In this document: positions 1-6,696 of the stretch, in pieces | Layout: the number at the start of each line of letters is the position of its first letter | Numbering within the stretch: the first letter of the stretch is position 1 | Origin: Clostridia bacterium | GTDB lineage: Bacteria > Bacillota > Clostridia > Christensenellales > Aristaeellaceae | Direction of reading: 5' to 3' | DNA length: 23,682 nt | Assembly: GCA_016296675.1 (NCBI GenBank) | Contig: JAEDIV010000021.1 | Coordinates: 1-23,682, forward strand | Made by a program: the position numbers and the translations under genes | The notes under the pieces: generated by a model | Seen by the model: only the letters and a program-made list of their open reading frames with translations | Told to the model about the DNA's origin: nothing | Databases searched by the model: none

Positions 1-98
1 CGCGCGATTTAGGCGTACATGCCGCCAAAATCGATTGAAAATGGAGAGAGAGTGCGCTCCCTCTCCAAACCTCTCCCTAGGGTTTGTTGATGATCTGA
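1..98 (+). repeat. 98-bp structured direct repeat, copy A
   Basis: This copy aligns without gaps to 1883-1980 with 10 mismatches. Three stem-loops can be drawn on the plus strand: CGATTT (6-11 region) with AAATCG (about 27-32), GGAGAG (43-48) with CTCTCC (61-66) capped by a short inner stem and a TGCG loop, and AAACC (67-71) with GGTTT (81-85). A perfect 12-bp hairpin follows at 98-128. The window starts exactly at the left edge of the similarity, so the element could extend further left. A 23-codon open frame (19-90) exists in both copies, but it has no ribosome site and most differences between copies change the amino acid, so I do not call it coding. The strand given is the one on which the terminal hairpin of copy B looks like a terminator. 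It could be a small structured RNA or a repeat that sits beside terminators. Confidence 0.85.
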
Positions 99-128
99 AA
101 GGAGCATCCGGCACTTGGATGCTCCTTT
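98..128. terminator. Perfect 12-bp hairpin ending repeat copy A
   Basis: AAAGGAGCATCC (98-109) pairs perfectly with GGATGCTCCTTT (117-128) around a 7-nt loop. It occupies the same position relative to copy A that the 1981-2005 hairpin occupies relative to copy B, but the sequence is unrelated. The arms end in AAA and TTT, so it could work in either direction, although the T run is short. It lies downstream of the protease gene on the minus strand. Confidence 0.55.
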
Positions 129-310
129 GCTTATGTAGGGGTACAAACGCAATGCGCGGATACCGTGCGTATAATTGCGCCCTTCTGAAATGGAGGGGGG
201 TACGTTTTCGGCTGCTGGACAAATTAGGTTTTTTAATAAGCTCTCATTCCAATAAAAAGTGCTTGCACAACCTTGCGCAACCTTGCGCAGCCTTACGTAC
301 CCCTTACACC
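129..310. other. Non-coding stretch with a decamer tandem repeat
   Basis: This lies between the copy A hairpin and the stop codon of the protease gene. I see no convincing gene. The only structure is a 10-bp period repeat at 261-297, with nearly four copies of a unit resembling CCTTGCGCAA. The core TTGCGCAA of the unit is itself palindromic. On the minus strand the repeat begins about 14 nt after the protease stop codon. Confidence 0.6.
261..297. repeat. Short tandem repeat, 10-bp unit
   Basis: The consecutive decamers are GCTTGCACAA, CCTTGCGCAA, CCTTGCGCAG and the partial CCTTACG. The 10-bp period equals about one helical turn. It lies just beyond the 3' end of the protease gene. No function is evident. 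Confidence 0.75.
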
Positions 311-1300
311 TTATCGCTCCAATGGCCCGAGTCTTCCGGCCTTTAGATCCTCATTTAATTGCAGAGGGGTCGAAAAGGATGTTCCGCTAACCTTCCTTGG
401 CAACAGTATCAACTCGTGTTTTTTTCTTGTCAATTTTGCCGGTTTCCTTATTTCATGCGGCAGTATCTCGATCATTCCGTCCGTTACGCTTGTCAGTTTG
501 TTGTCCTTACCATAGACCCTTCTGAAGAAATGCGTTGCATTGCCTTTTCTATTCGAGAACACAACAGCTGCACGCCTGTAGTCATAGGCTGAGACGTTAT
601 ACTGAACATTGGACAATAAAAGCAAATTAAAGACTAAGTTCCTGGCGTTTCCTGTCGATTGATATATCGTAACACCTTCATCGACCAATTGATTGATCGC
701 TTGAATCGTTTGATAGGCAATTGCATAATAGCCGTCTGTTTGTTTGCTCAGAAACGCCAGTAGTTTTTCCTTTTTCTCCTCAACATTGTGTACGGATAGT
801 TCCTCTTCCAGCGCCTCTGACAGATTTCTATACAAACGGTTAAAGCCCATCGACAAATTCAACGCAATGATGTTCCGATAACATTTTTGAATTCTGACCA
901 ATTCATGAACTGCATCAAGTATTCCTTCGTATGTGCCTAACTCATCCTTGCAATCCCTGCAATCCCTGCAATCTCTGCTTTTCCACAAGTCAAGGCCCAA
1001 TATGCCAATCTCATTTTCCAAACCCCTGACAGCGTATTTGGTGACCATAATACCGTGATTCACATACAGGTCACGACCCAATTCCACACCCATGCCGCTG
1101 GTGTACAAATCAATGACCGCTATTGTTGGTACCTTTTCGGTACACCTGATCTCGTTGTTGACGATCTCCATTCCATGCGGAAGACAAGTTACGCCAAACG
1201 TCCTGTTCAAGCTGTCAGGAAACTTGTATTCCACTATGCGGGTCAGATTCGTAAATGGCTTGATTGTACAGCGCCGGGCCATATCCTCATGCATATCCAT
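311..1300 (-). CDS. Divergent subtilisin-like (S8) serine protease, cytosolic
   Basis: A 329-residue protein. I recognise the S8 pattern from four spaced motifs. They are the aspartate strand PTIAVID (Asp64), an NHG histidine motif (His82), a strand IIALNLSMG near 144-152 followed by STGNA carrying the oxyanion Asn218, and GTSFSTP with the nucleophile Ser308. The full catalytic set is therefore present. The Asp-His spacing (18 residues) is shorter than in classical subtilisins, and only about 20 residues follow GTSFSTP, so the C-terminus may be shortened. There is no signal peptide or membrane segment, which suggests action inside the cell. The start at 1300 is chosen because AGAAGGA (1309-1315) lies 8 nt upstream; the in-frame ATG at 1306 is too close. 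A CRD tripeptide repeat at residues 109-118 comes from a 9-bp DNA repeat. The gene is visibly AT-richer than gyrA next door and sits alone between two direct repeats, suggesting acquisition. Substrate and role are unknown. Confidence 0.72.
   Translation of the reverse strand: MDMHEDMARRCTIKPFTNLTRIVEYKFPDSLNRTFGVTCLPHGMEIVNNEIRCTEKVPTIAVIDLYTSGMGVELGRDLYVNHGIMVTKYAVRGLENEIGILGLDLWKSRDCRDCRDCKDELGTYEGILDAVHELVRIQKCYRNIIALNLSMGFNRLYRNLSEALEEELSVHNVEEKKEKLLAFLSKQTDGYYAIAYQTIQAINQLVDEGVTIYQSTGNARNLVFNLLLLSNVQYNVSAYDYRRAAVVFSNRKGNATHFFRRVYGKDNKLTSVTDGMIEILPHEIRKPAKLTRKKHELILLPRKVSGTSFSTPLQLNEDLKAGRLGPLER
951..977. repeat. Three tandem 9-bp units inside the protease gene
   Basis: CAATCCCTG, CAATCCCTG and CAATCTCTG lie end to end. 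On the minus strand they encode repeated Cys-Arg-Asp/Lys-Asp steps (residues about 109-119). The unit length is a multiple of three, so copy number can change without breaking the frame. It lies between the His motif and the strand preceding the oxyanion region, a likely surface loop. Confidence 0.8.
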
Positions 1301-1337
1301 AATCATATTCCTTCTTTTAAAGCAAGATAATATGATA

Positions 1338-1366
1338 ATCATATCAAAAAACGACTTGTTCTGCAA
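1338..1366 (-). promoter_or_regulatory. Candidate promoter of the protease gene
   Basis: On the minus strand there is a TATGAT -10 box (1338-1343) with a 17-nt spacer from a weaker TTGCAG -35 box (1361-1366). Transcription would start about 30 nt upstream of the chosen ATG at 1300. The -10 and spacing are good and the -35 is poor. Confidence 0.5.
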
Positions 1367-1476
1367 GGCTTCCAAAGAATTATGGAGGAGGTCTGTCTAT
1401 ATATAGGAGGCATGGCCAACAAGAGTGACTTTTTTGCACAGTAGGGTGGAATAACAATATAAAGGCGATGGTAACA

Positions 1477-1793
1477 ATGATTTATTAACCAGTGACACTC
1501 ATGGTTTATTTGTACGAATTGAAAGTTTCTGTGAAAAAATGAATACAACTCGTGATGACCTACTGATCATTTTGGGTGATGCGGGGATCAATTTCAGCGA
1601 CGGCTGGCGGGATGAAAACAAAAAACGAATTCTGATTGAATGCCCGATTACGTTGCTGTGCGTCCATGGCAATCATGAGAAGCGACCAGCGACACTTTCA
1701 ATCTACAAGGAAAAGTTGTAGCGTGGTGGGGTGGTCTATGCGGAAGAAGAATACCCACACATCCCCAAGCCATCAAAAAAGTACCTTTTTTGA
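1477..1793 (+). pseudogene. Decayed metallophosphoesterase
   Basis: Pieces of a calcineurin-like phosphoesterase are readable in three frames. The start ATG (1477) gives MIY and then a stop. After an apparent one-base loss near 1484-1489 the frame gives SDTHGLFVRIESFCEK, followed by LLIILGDAG and LLCVHGNHEKRPA. These carry the metal-binding D-x-H, GD and GNHE motifs. A second shift near 1695 moves to TFNLQGKVVAWWGG, and a third near 1733 to VYAEEEYPHI. The reading then collapses into hairpin sequence. A complete family member would be about twice this length or more, so the 3' half is missing. An uninterrupted 60-codon stretch remains at 1539-1721, but it lacks the first metal motif and most of the domain. 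It is oriented divergently from the protease gene and was probably once part of the same accessory island. Confidence 0.75.
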
Positions 1794-1796
1794 TGG
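1770..1796. repeat. Perfect 12-bp inverted repeat
   Basis: CCATCAAAAAAG (1770-1781) pairs with CTTTTTTGATGG (1785-1796) across a 3-nt loop. The A/T runs inside the arms give it a terminator-like appearance in both directions. It lies where the phosphoesterase remnant ends. Confidence 0.75.
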
Positions 1797-1802
1797 GAAG
1801 GG

Positions 1803-1844
1803 CCGATCCCCTGAAATCCTGCGGGATTTCCGGGCGGGGATCGG
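1803..1844. repeat. Nested two-stem hairpin
   Basis: The outer arms CCGATCCCC (1803-1811) and GGGGATCGG (1836-1844) are perfect. Inside, GAAATCC (1813-1819) pairs with GGATTTC (1824-1830) around TGCG. The 16 base pairs in 42 nt suggest a selected structure such as a REP-like unit or a transcript end. No T run follows on either strand. Confidence 0.7.
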
Positions 1845-1882
1845 AAAGGGGAAGCGTTAACAGTTGCTACGCTTAGTGAAAA

Positions 1883-1980
1883 CGCGCGATTTTTAAGTAC
1901 ATGCCGCCAAAATCGATTGAAAATGGAGAGGAAGTGCGCTCCCTCTCCATACCTCTCCCGGAGGTTTGTTGATGATCTGA
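1883..1980 (+). repeat. 98-bp structured direct repeat, copy B
   Basis: This matches 1-98 without gaps at 88 of 98 positions. The same three stems form. At stem 2 an A·C mismatch of copy A becomes a G-C pair at 1931/1942, while one inner pair becomes A·C at 1932/1941. In stem 3 a U·G pair becomes U-A (1954/1962) and a further C-G pair is gained (1955/1961), although one outer pair is lost at 1950. Retained TGCG and stem-3 loops, with differences concentrated at the stems, fit a structured RNA better than a protein. It runs directly into a terminator-like hairpin and ends just before the gyrA stop codon, on the opposite strand. Confidence 0.85.
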
Positions 1981-2012
1981 GGGCTGCCCCTTATCAGGAC
2001 AGCCCTTTTATA
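1981..2012 (+). terminator. Intrinsic terminator ending repeat copy B
   Basis: GGGCTG (1981-1986) pairs with CAGCCC (2000-2005), with two more G-C pairs inside after one mismatch, and TTTTATATT follows on the plus strand. The T run is on the plus-strand side, so as drawn it ends a transcript of the repeat rather than gyrA. On the minus strand the hairpin is preceded by AAAA but followed by TCAGATC, so it would be a weak terminator for gyrA. Its stem sequence is unrelated to the hairpin at 98-128. Confidence 0.6.
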
Positions 2013-4556
2013 TTATTCTTCCGTGGGTTCGGGATTCTCTTCAAGATCGTTTACGAGCTGATCGAGTGCATCAGGTTCGTTTGCTTCGGAATTGTCCTCG
2101 CTTGCAGCAGCTTCTGCTGTTTCTTCTTCGTCCGCTTCTGCAGGGGCAACGCAGACGATGTGGCTGTCGCCGACTCTCATCAGGCGAACGCCCTGCGTGT
2201 TTCTGCCGTGGACGGAGATATCGCTTACGGGGGTGCGGATGATGGTGCCGTCAGCGGTAATCAGGAGGATATCCTCTTCGTTGGAAACGAGCAGCTGGGC
2301 AGCCAGCAGACCGGTCTTCTCGGTCAGGTTCATGGCCTTGATACCCTTGCCGGCGCGGTTCTGCAGGCGATACTCTTCGATATCGGTGCGCTTTCCGTAG
2401 CCGTTTTCGGTGATGGAGAGCACCTGCTTGCCTTCTTCCACGATGGATATATCGACAACTTCGTCGCCGTCTTCAAGATCCATAGAGCGAACGCCCATGC
2501 TGGCGCGGCCGATGGGGCGAAGGTCGGTTTCCGCAAAGCGGATGGCCATGCCCTTCTTGGAGCCGAGGAGCAGTTCCTTGGTGCCGTCGGTTAAGCGAAC
2601 CGCGATCAGATCGTCGTCCTCCTTGAGGACGATGGCGATCAGGCCGCTCTTTCGGAGATTGGCAAACTCAGAAAGCTCGGTGCGCTTGATGGTGCCGCCG
2701 CGCGTCGCCATGACGAGATAGTGGCCCTTCATCTTTTCCTCGGGAACGGGGAGAACGGCTGTGACCTTTTCGCCCGGATCGAGGTTTAAAAGGTTTACAA
2801 TCGCGGTGCCGCGCGCGGTGCGTCCGGCTTCCGGAATTTCGTAGCAGTATTTCTGATGTACGCGTCCCCGGTTGGTGAAGAACATGATCGCGTCGTGGGT
2901 ATTGGTGACATACAACTGCTCGATAAAGTCTTCTTCGCGGGTCGTGGCTGCGGTTACGCCCTTGCCGCCGCGTCTCTGGGCGCGGTAGGTGGTCTTGGCC
3001 AGACGCTTTACATAGCCGAAGTGGGAGATGGTGACGACCATGTCCTCTTCCTGAACCAGATCCATCATGTCGATTTCGCCTTCGAGGGCGGAAATCTCGG
3101 TTCTGCGTTCGTCGGCATATTTGCGCTTGATTTCAAGGATTTCGTCTTTGATGATGCCCATGACCATGTCTTCACTGGCGAGGACGCTATTCAGGTACCT
3201 GATCTGCTCAACAAGCGCGTTGTATTCGTCCTGAAGCTTGTCTCTTTCAAGACCGGTAAGTCTCTGAAGACGCATGTCCAGAATTGCCTGCGCCTGCTTT
3301 TCGGAAAGGCCGAAAGTGGTCATCAAGCCTTCTCTTGCGATGGGCGGCGTTGCGCTTGAACGGATGAGATCAATCACTTCGTCGATTCTGTCAAGGGCGA
3401 TCAGAAGACCTTCCAGGATATGGGCTCTGGCCATGGCCTTGTCGAGCTCATACTTGGTTCTGCGTCTGATGACCTCTACCTGGTGATCGAGATAATGCTT
3501 GATGACGCTCTTGAGAGACAGAATTTTGGGCTCGCCGTTTACAAGCGCCAGCATGATAACACCGAAGGTGTCCTGCATCTGGGTGTGCTTGTAAAGGTAA
3601 TTGAGAACGACGTTTGCGTTCACATCGCGCTTGAGTTCGATTGCGATGCGCATGCCGTTACGGTCGGACTCGTCGCGGATATCGCTGATGCCTTCCAGAC
3701 GCTTTTCGTGAACGAGCTCGGCGATCTTGGTAACGAGATTGGCCTTGTTGACCATGTAGGGAATCTCGGTTACGACGATGCGCTGGCGGTTGTTGGGCAT
3801 TTCTTCGATTTCGGTCTTGGCTCTTACGATGATTCTGCCGCGGCCGGTGTGGTAGGCGTCGTAGATGCCTCTCTGGCCGAGGATTACGCCGCCGGTCGGG
3901 AAGTCCGGCCCCTGGATCTTGGTCATCAGATCGTCGACCGTGCAGTCGCGGTTTTCGATCATGTAGACGACCGCGTCGATGACTTCGCCCAGATTGTGCG
4001 GCGGAATGTTGGTGGCCATGCCGACGGCGATGCCGGCGGAGCCGTTTACGAGGAGGTTCGGGAATCTCGCCGGCATAACCTCCGGCTGCATGAGGGTTTC
4101 ATCGAAGTTCGGATAAAAATCGACGGTTTCCTTGTCAAGGTCTCTGACCATTTCCATGGCGAGCTTGTCAAGGCGGACTTCGGTGTATCGCATAGCCGCA
4201 GCGCCGTCGCCGTCGACCGAGCCGAAGTTGCCCTGGCCGTCAACCAGCGTATAGCGGGTGGAGAAATCCTGCGCAAGGCGTACAGTTGCGTCGTAAACCG
4301 CGCTGTCGCCGTGAGGATGATATTTACCAAGAACGTCGCCGACGATACGGGCGGACTTTCTGTAGGGTTTGTCAGGCGTTACGCCCAATTCCATCATGGA
4401 ATACAGGATGCGGCGATGAACGGGCTTTAAGCCGTCGCGCACGTCCGGCAGAGCGCGGCTGACGATAACGGCCATGGCGTAGGAAATAAACGATTTTTTA
4501 AGCTCGTCCTCTACGTCCAGGGGCGTTAAATTGCCGATGTTGAATTGATCGTTCAT
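2013..4556 (-). CDS. gyrA: DNA gyrase subunit A
   Basis: At 847 residues it is a full-length GyrA. This subunit cleaves and rejoins DNA during ATP-driven negative supercoiling, in an A2B2 complex with GyrB. The catalytic tyrosine is Tyr124 in AAAMRYTEVRL. The quinolone region HPHGDSAVYD has Ser85 and Asp89 at the positions equivalent to E. coli Ser83 and Asp87, the usual sensitive residues. The GyrA box QRRGGKG at 527-533 distinguishes it from ParC and supports the DNA-wrapping C-terminal domain. The last 40 or so residues are strongly acidic. The ribosome site GGAGG lies 10 nt before the ATG. It starts 50 nt after the gyrB stop codon and is surely co-transcribed with gyrB. The stop codon is only 7 nt from the hairpin at 1981-2005. 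Confidence 0.98.
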   Translation of the reverse strand: MNDQFNIGNLTPLDVEDELKKSFISYAMAVIVSRALPDVRDGLKPVHRRILYSMMELGVTPDKPYRKSARIVGDVLGKYHPHGDSAVYDATVRLAQDFSTRYTLVDGQGNFGSVDGDGAAAMRYTEVRLDKLAMEMVRDLDKETVDFYPNFDETLMQPEVMPARFPNLLVNGSAGIAVGMATNIPPHNLGEVIDAVVYMIENRDCTVDDLMTKIQGPDFPTGGVILGQRGIYDAYHTGRGRIIVRAKTEIEEMPNNRQRIVVTEIPYMVNKANLVTKIAELVHEKRLEGISDIRDESDRNGMRIAIELKRDVNANVVLNYLYKHTQMQDTFGVIMLALVNGEPKILSLKSVIKHYLDHQVEVIRRRTKYELDKAMARAHILEGLLIALDRIDEVIDLIRSSATPPIAREGLMTTFGLSEKQAQAILDMRLQRLTGLERDKLQDEYNALVEQIRYLNSVLASEDMVMGIIKDEILEIKRKYADERRTEISALEGEIDMMDLVQEEDMVVTISHFGYVKRLAKTTYRAQRRGGKGVTAATTREEDFIEQLYVTNTHDAIMFFTNRGRVHQKYCYEIPEAGRTARGTAIVNLLNLDPGEKVTAVLPVPEEKMKGHYLVMATRGGTIKRTELSEFANLRKSGLIAIVLKEDDDLIAVRLTDGTKELLLGSKKGMAIRFAETDLRPIGRASMGVRSMDLEDGDEVVDISIVEEGKQVLSITENGYGKRTDIEEYRLQNRAGKGIKAMNLTEKTGLLAAQLLVSNEEDILLITADGTIIRTPVSDISVHGRNTQGVRLMRVGDSHIVCVAPAEADEEETAEAAASEDNSEANEPDALDQLVNDLEENPEPTEE

Positions 4557-4606
4557 AGGGATTTTGCCTCCGGTCCTTTCGGGGGATATACCCGTTGTCG
4601 TTTCTG

Positions 4607-6541
4607 TCAGATATCAAGATCCGCGACGAGCTTGGCGTTCTGCTCGATGAATTCTCGTCTGGGCTCAACCTGATCGCCCATAAGGAGCGTGAACATTTCG
4701 TCGGCGGAGATGGCGTCTTTTAAGGTGACCTTGTACATATTGCGCGTGGTGGGATCCATGGTGGTGGTCCAGAGCTGCTCTGCGCTCATTTCGCCAAGGC
4801 CTTTGTATCTCTGAATGTCCGGCTTTGCATCGCGGCCCAGCTCGTCAAGATAGGCCTGCAGTTGCGCGTCGCTGTAGACGTATTTTTCGGTCTTTCCGCG
4901 GGTGACCTTGTAAAGCGGGGGCTGGGCGATGTAGACATAGCCTTCCTCAATCAGCTGGGGCATGAAGCGGTAGAAGAAGGTCAGAAGCAGGATTCGGATG
5001 TGGCTTCCGTCAACGTCGGCATCCGTCATGCACACGATTCTGTGATAGCGGAGCTTTGCGGTATCGAATTCCTTTCCAAAACCGCCGCCGAAGGCCGTGA
5101 TCATGGCCTTGATTTCCTGATTGGCAAGCACCTTGTCCATGCGGGTCTTTTCGACGTTTAAGATCTTGCCTCTCAGGGGGAGAATCGCCTGGAAATGACG
5201 GTCGCGGCCGGTCTTGGCGCTGCCGCCGGCGGAGTCGCCCTCGACCAGGAAGATTTCGCACTTTGCAGGATCGCGCTCCGAGCAGTCGGCCAGCTTTCCG
5301 GGAAGCGCGGCGGATTCAAGCGCGGTCTTTCTGCGGGTCAGGTCGCGCGCTTTTCGGGCGGCTTCTCTGGCTCTTGCGGCACTTATGCACTTTTCAAGGA
5401 CGCTTCTGGCGATGGAGGGCGTTTCCTCAAACACGGTTGTGAGGCGCTCGGCGACCATGCCGTCGACGAGGGGACGGATTTCACTGTTTCCGAGCTTGGA
5501 TTTGGTCTGGCCTTCAAACTGCGGCTCGACCATTTTTACAGACACGATGGCAGTCAGACCTTCACGGACGTCATCGCCGGTTAAATTGGCGTCTGCGTCC
5601 TTCAGAATCTTGCTTTTTCTGCCGTAGTCGTTGATGACGCGGGTCAGCGCGCTTCTGAATCCGACCAGATGCGTGCCGCCTTCGGGCGTATGGATGTTGT
5701 TTGCGAAGGTGAAGACGCTTTCGTTATAGCCGTCGTTCCACTGAAGGGCGACTTCGACGGTGCTTCCGTCCTTCATGCCCTCGATGTAGATGGGCTTTTC
5801 GAAAAGGCAGGTCTTGTTTTTGTTTAAGTATTCTACGAAAGACTGAATGCCGCCTTCGTAGTGATAGGTTTTGGAAAGCACAGGCTCGACGCGCTCGTCG
5901 TCCAGGGTGATTCGGATGCCCTTGTTCAAGAAGGCCATTTCGCGGAAACGCGTTTTGAGCGTATCAAACTCGAATTCGCCGGTTTCGAAAATGCCGGGCT
6001 CGGGATTTTCGCCGGTCTTTACATCCGGCCAGAAGCGGATGGTGGTGCCGGTGCGGTCGGTTTCGCCTACGACCTTCAGGTCATAAAGAATCTTTCCGCG
6101 CTCGTATTCCTGCTGATAGATCTTGCCGTCCTGATGGACATTGACCTTAAGATGGCTGGAAAGGGCATTGACGACCGATGCGCCTACGCCGTGCAGACCG
6201 CCGGAGACCTTATAGCCCCCGCCGCCGAATTTTCCGCCCGCGTGCAGAATGGTCAAGCATACTTCAACTGCGGGACGGCCGACTTTCGGATGGATGCCAA
6301 CGGGGAATCCGCGGCCGTCGTCATCGACGGAAACAGAGCCGTCTTTGTGCAGGCGCACGTGGATATTCTTGCAGTATCCGGCCAGCGCCTCGTCCACGGC
6401 GTTATCTACGATTTCGTATACCAGATGATGAAGGCCGCGCACGTCGGTGGAGCCGATGTACATGCCGGGGCGGCGTCTGACCGCTTCAAGGCCTTCCAGA
6501 ATCTGGATATTGCTTTCATCATAATTGGTTTGTTTGGACAT
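4607..6541 (-). CDS. gyrB: DNA gyrase subunit B
   Basis: A 644-residue ATPase subunit of gyrase. The N-terminal GHKL ATPase carries EIVDNAVDEA (Glu43, Asn47), DDDGRG near 73-78 and GGLHGVG (114-120). The TOPRIM domain shows EGDSAGG (434-440), PLRGKILNVEK (455-465) and DADVDG (507-512), followed by QRYKGLGEM near 577-585. The length fits the short Gram-positive type without the extra insert of enterobacterial GyrB. An upstream in-frame ATG exists at 6562, but GAGGG placed 7-8 nt before the ATG at 6541 and the MSKQTNYDESNIQ opening favour 6541. It is the first gene of a gyrB-gyrA operon, divergent from rsuA. Confidence 0.97.
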   Translation of the reverse strand: MSKQTNYDESNIQILEGLEAVRRRPGMYIGSTDVRGLHHLVYEIVDNAVDEALAGYCKNIHVRLHKDGSVSVDDDGRGFPVGIHPKVGRPAVEVCLTILHAGGKFGGGGYKVSGGLHGVGASVVNALSSHLKVNVHQDGKIYQQEYERGKILYDLKVVGETDRTGTTIRFWPDVKTGENPEPGIFETGEFEFDTLKTRFREMAFLNKGIRITLDDERVEPVLSKTYHYEGGIQSFVEYLNKNKTCLFEKPIYIEGMKDGSTVEVALQWNDGYNESVFTFANNIHTPEGGTHLVGFRSALTRVINDYGRKSKILKDADANLTGDDVREGLTAIVSVKMVEPQFEGQTKSKLGNSEIRPLVDGMVAERLTTVFEETPSIARSVLEKCISAARAREAARKARDLTRRKTALESAALPGKLADCSERDPAKCEIFLVEGDSAGGSAKTGRDRHFQAILPLRGKILNVEKTRMDKVLANQEIKAMITAFGGGFGKEFDTAKLRYHRIVCMTDADVDGSHIRILLLTFFYRFMPQLIEEGYVYIAQPPLYKVTRGKTEKYVYSDAQLQAYLDELGRDAKPDIQRYKGLGEMSAEQLWTTTMDPTTRNMYKVTLKDAISADEMFTLLMGDQVEPRREFIEQNAKLVADLDI

Positions 6542-6578
6542 GAGCTTACCCTCGTTATGCAAATTTTCTTTCTATATT

Positions 6579-6584
6579 ATTATA
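6579..6584 (-). promoter_or_regulatory. -10 box of the gyrB-gyrA promoter
   Basis: This is a perfect TATAAT on the minus strand, about 38 nt upstream of the gyrB start. At 17-nt spacing the -35 position holds ATGCAA (6602-6607), a poor match, so the promoter may be weak or activator-dependent. Gyrase promoters are often supercoiling-sensitive, but nothing here proves that. Confidence 0.5.
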
Positions 6585-6641
6585 CCACGTTTTTGCGCAT
6601 CTTGCATTTAGTTGATGTTATTTATTTTGGGGGATTTCTGC

Positions 6642-6670
6642 TTGTGCGTTTGGCAATTCCGTGGTATGAT
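6642..6670 (+). promoter_or_regulatory. Promoter of the rsuA operon
   Basis: The -35 box TTGTGC (6642-6647) and -10 box TATGAT (6665-6670) are separated by exactly 17 nt. Transcription would start near 6677, giving a leader of about 20 nt that carries the GGGGGTGA ribosome site. It is back to back with the gyrB promoter. Confidence 0.6.
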
Positions 6671-6696
6671 GGATAAAAGATTTTTCGGGGGTGAAA

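Noticed and set aside
158..165. GTGCGTAT/TATAAT-like sequence as a promoter near 160-175
   Set aside because: A TATAAT lies at 169-174, but there is no reasonable -35 box and no plus-strand gene downstream. It is probably chance in AT-richer DNA.
35..346. Plus-strand frame of 103 codons through repeat copy A
   Set aside because: It crosses the terminal hairpin and the decamer repeat and continues into the 3' end of the protease gene on the other strand. The matching frame in copy B diverges immediately after the repeat.
1382..1444. 20-codon frame MEEVCLYIGGMANKSDFFAQ with AGGAGG inside it
   Set aside because: The AGGAGG at 1405-1410 is only 1 nt from the internal ATG at 1412, and the frame stops after 10 further codons. 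It could be a leader peptide or a remnant, but nothing supports it beyond the AGGAGG.
1..1980. 98-bp direct repeats as attL/attR of an integrative element
   Set aside because: There are 10 differences between copies and no integrase or recombinase within the 1.8 kb, and neither repeat resembles a tRNA end. It remains possible only as an old remnant.
3420..4430. 336-codon plus-strand frame opposite gyrA
   Set aside because: It is antisense to highly conserved gyrA sequence and mirrors its codon structure. It has no ribosome site and no recognisable domain.
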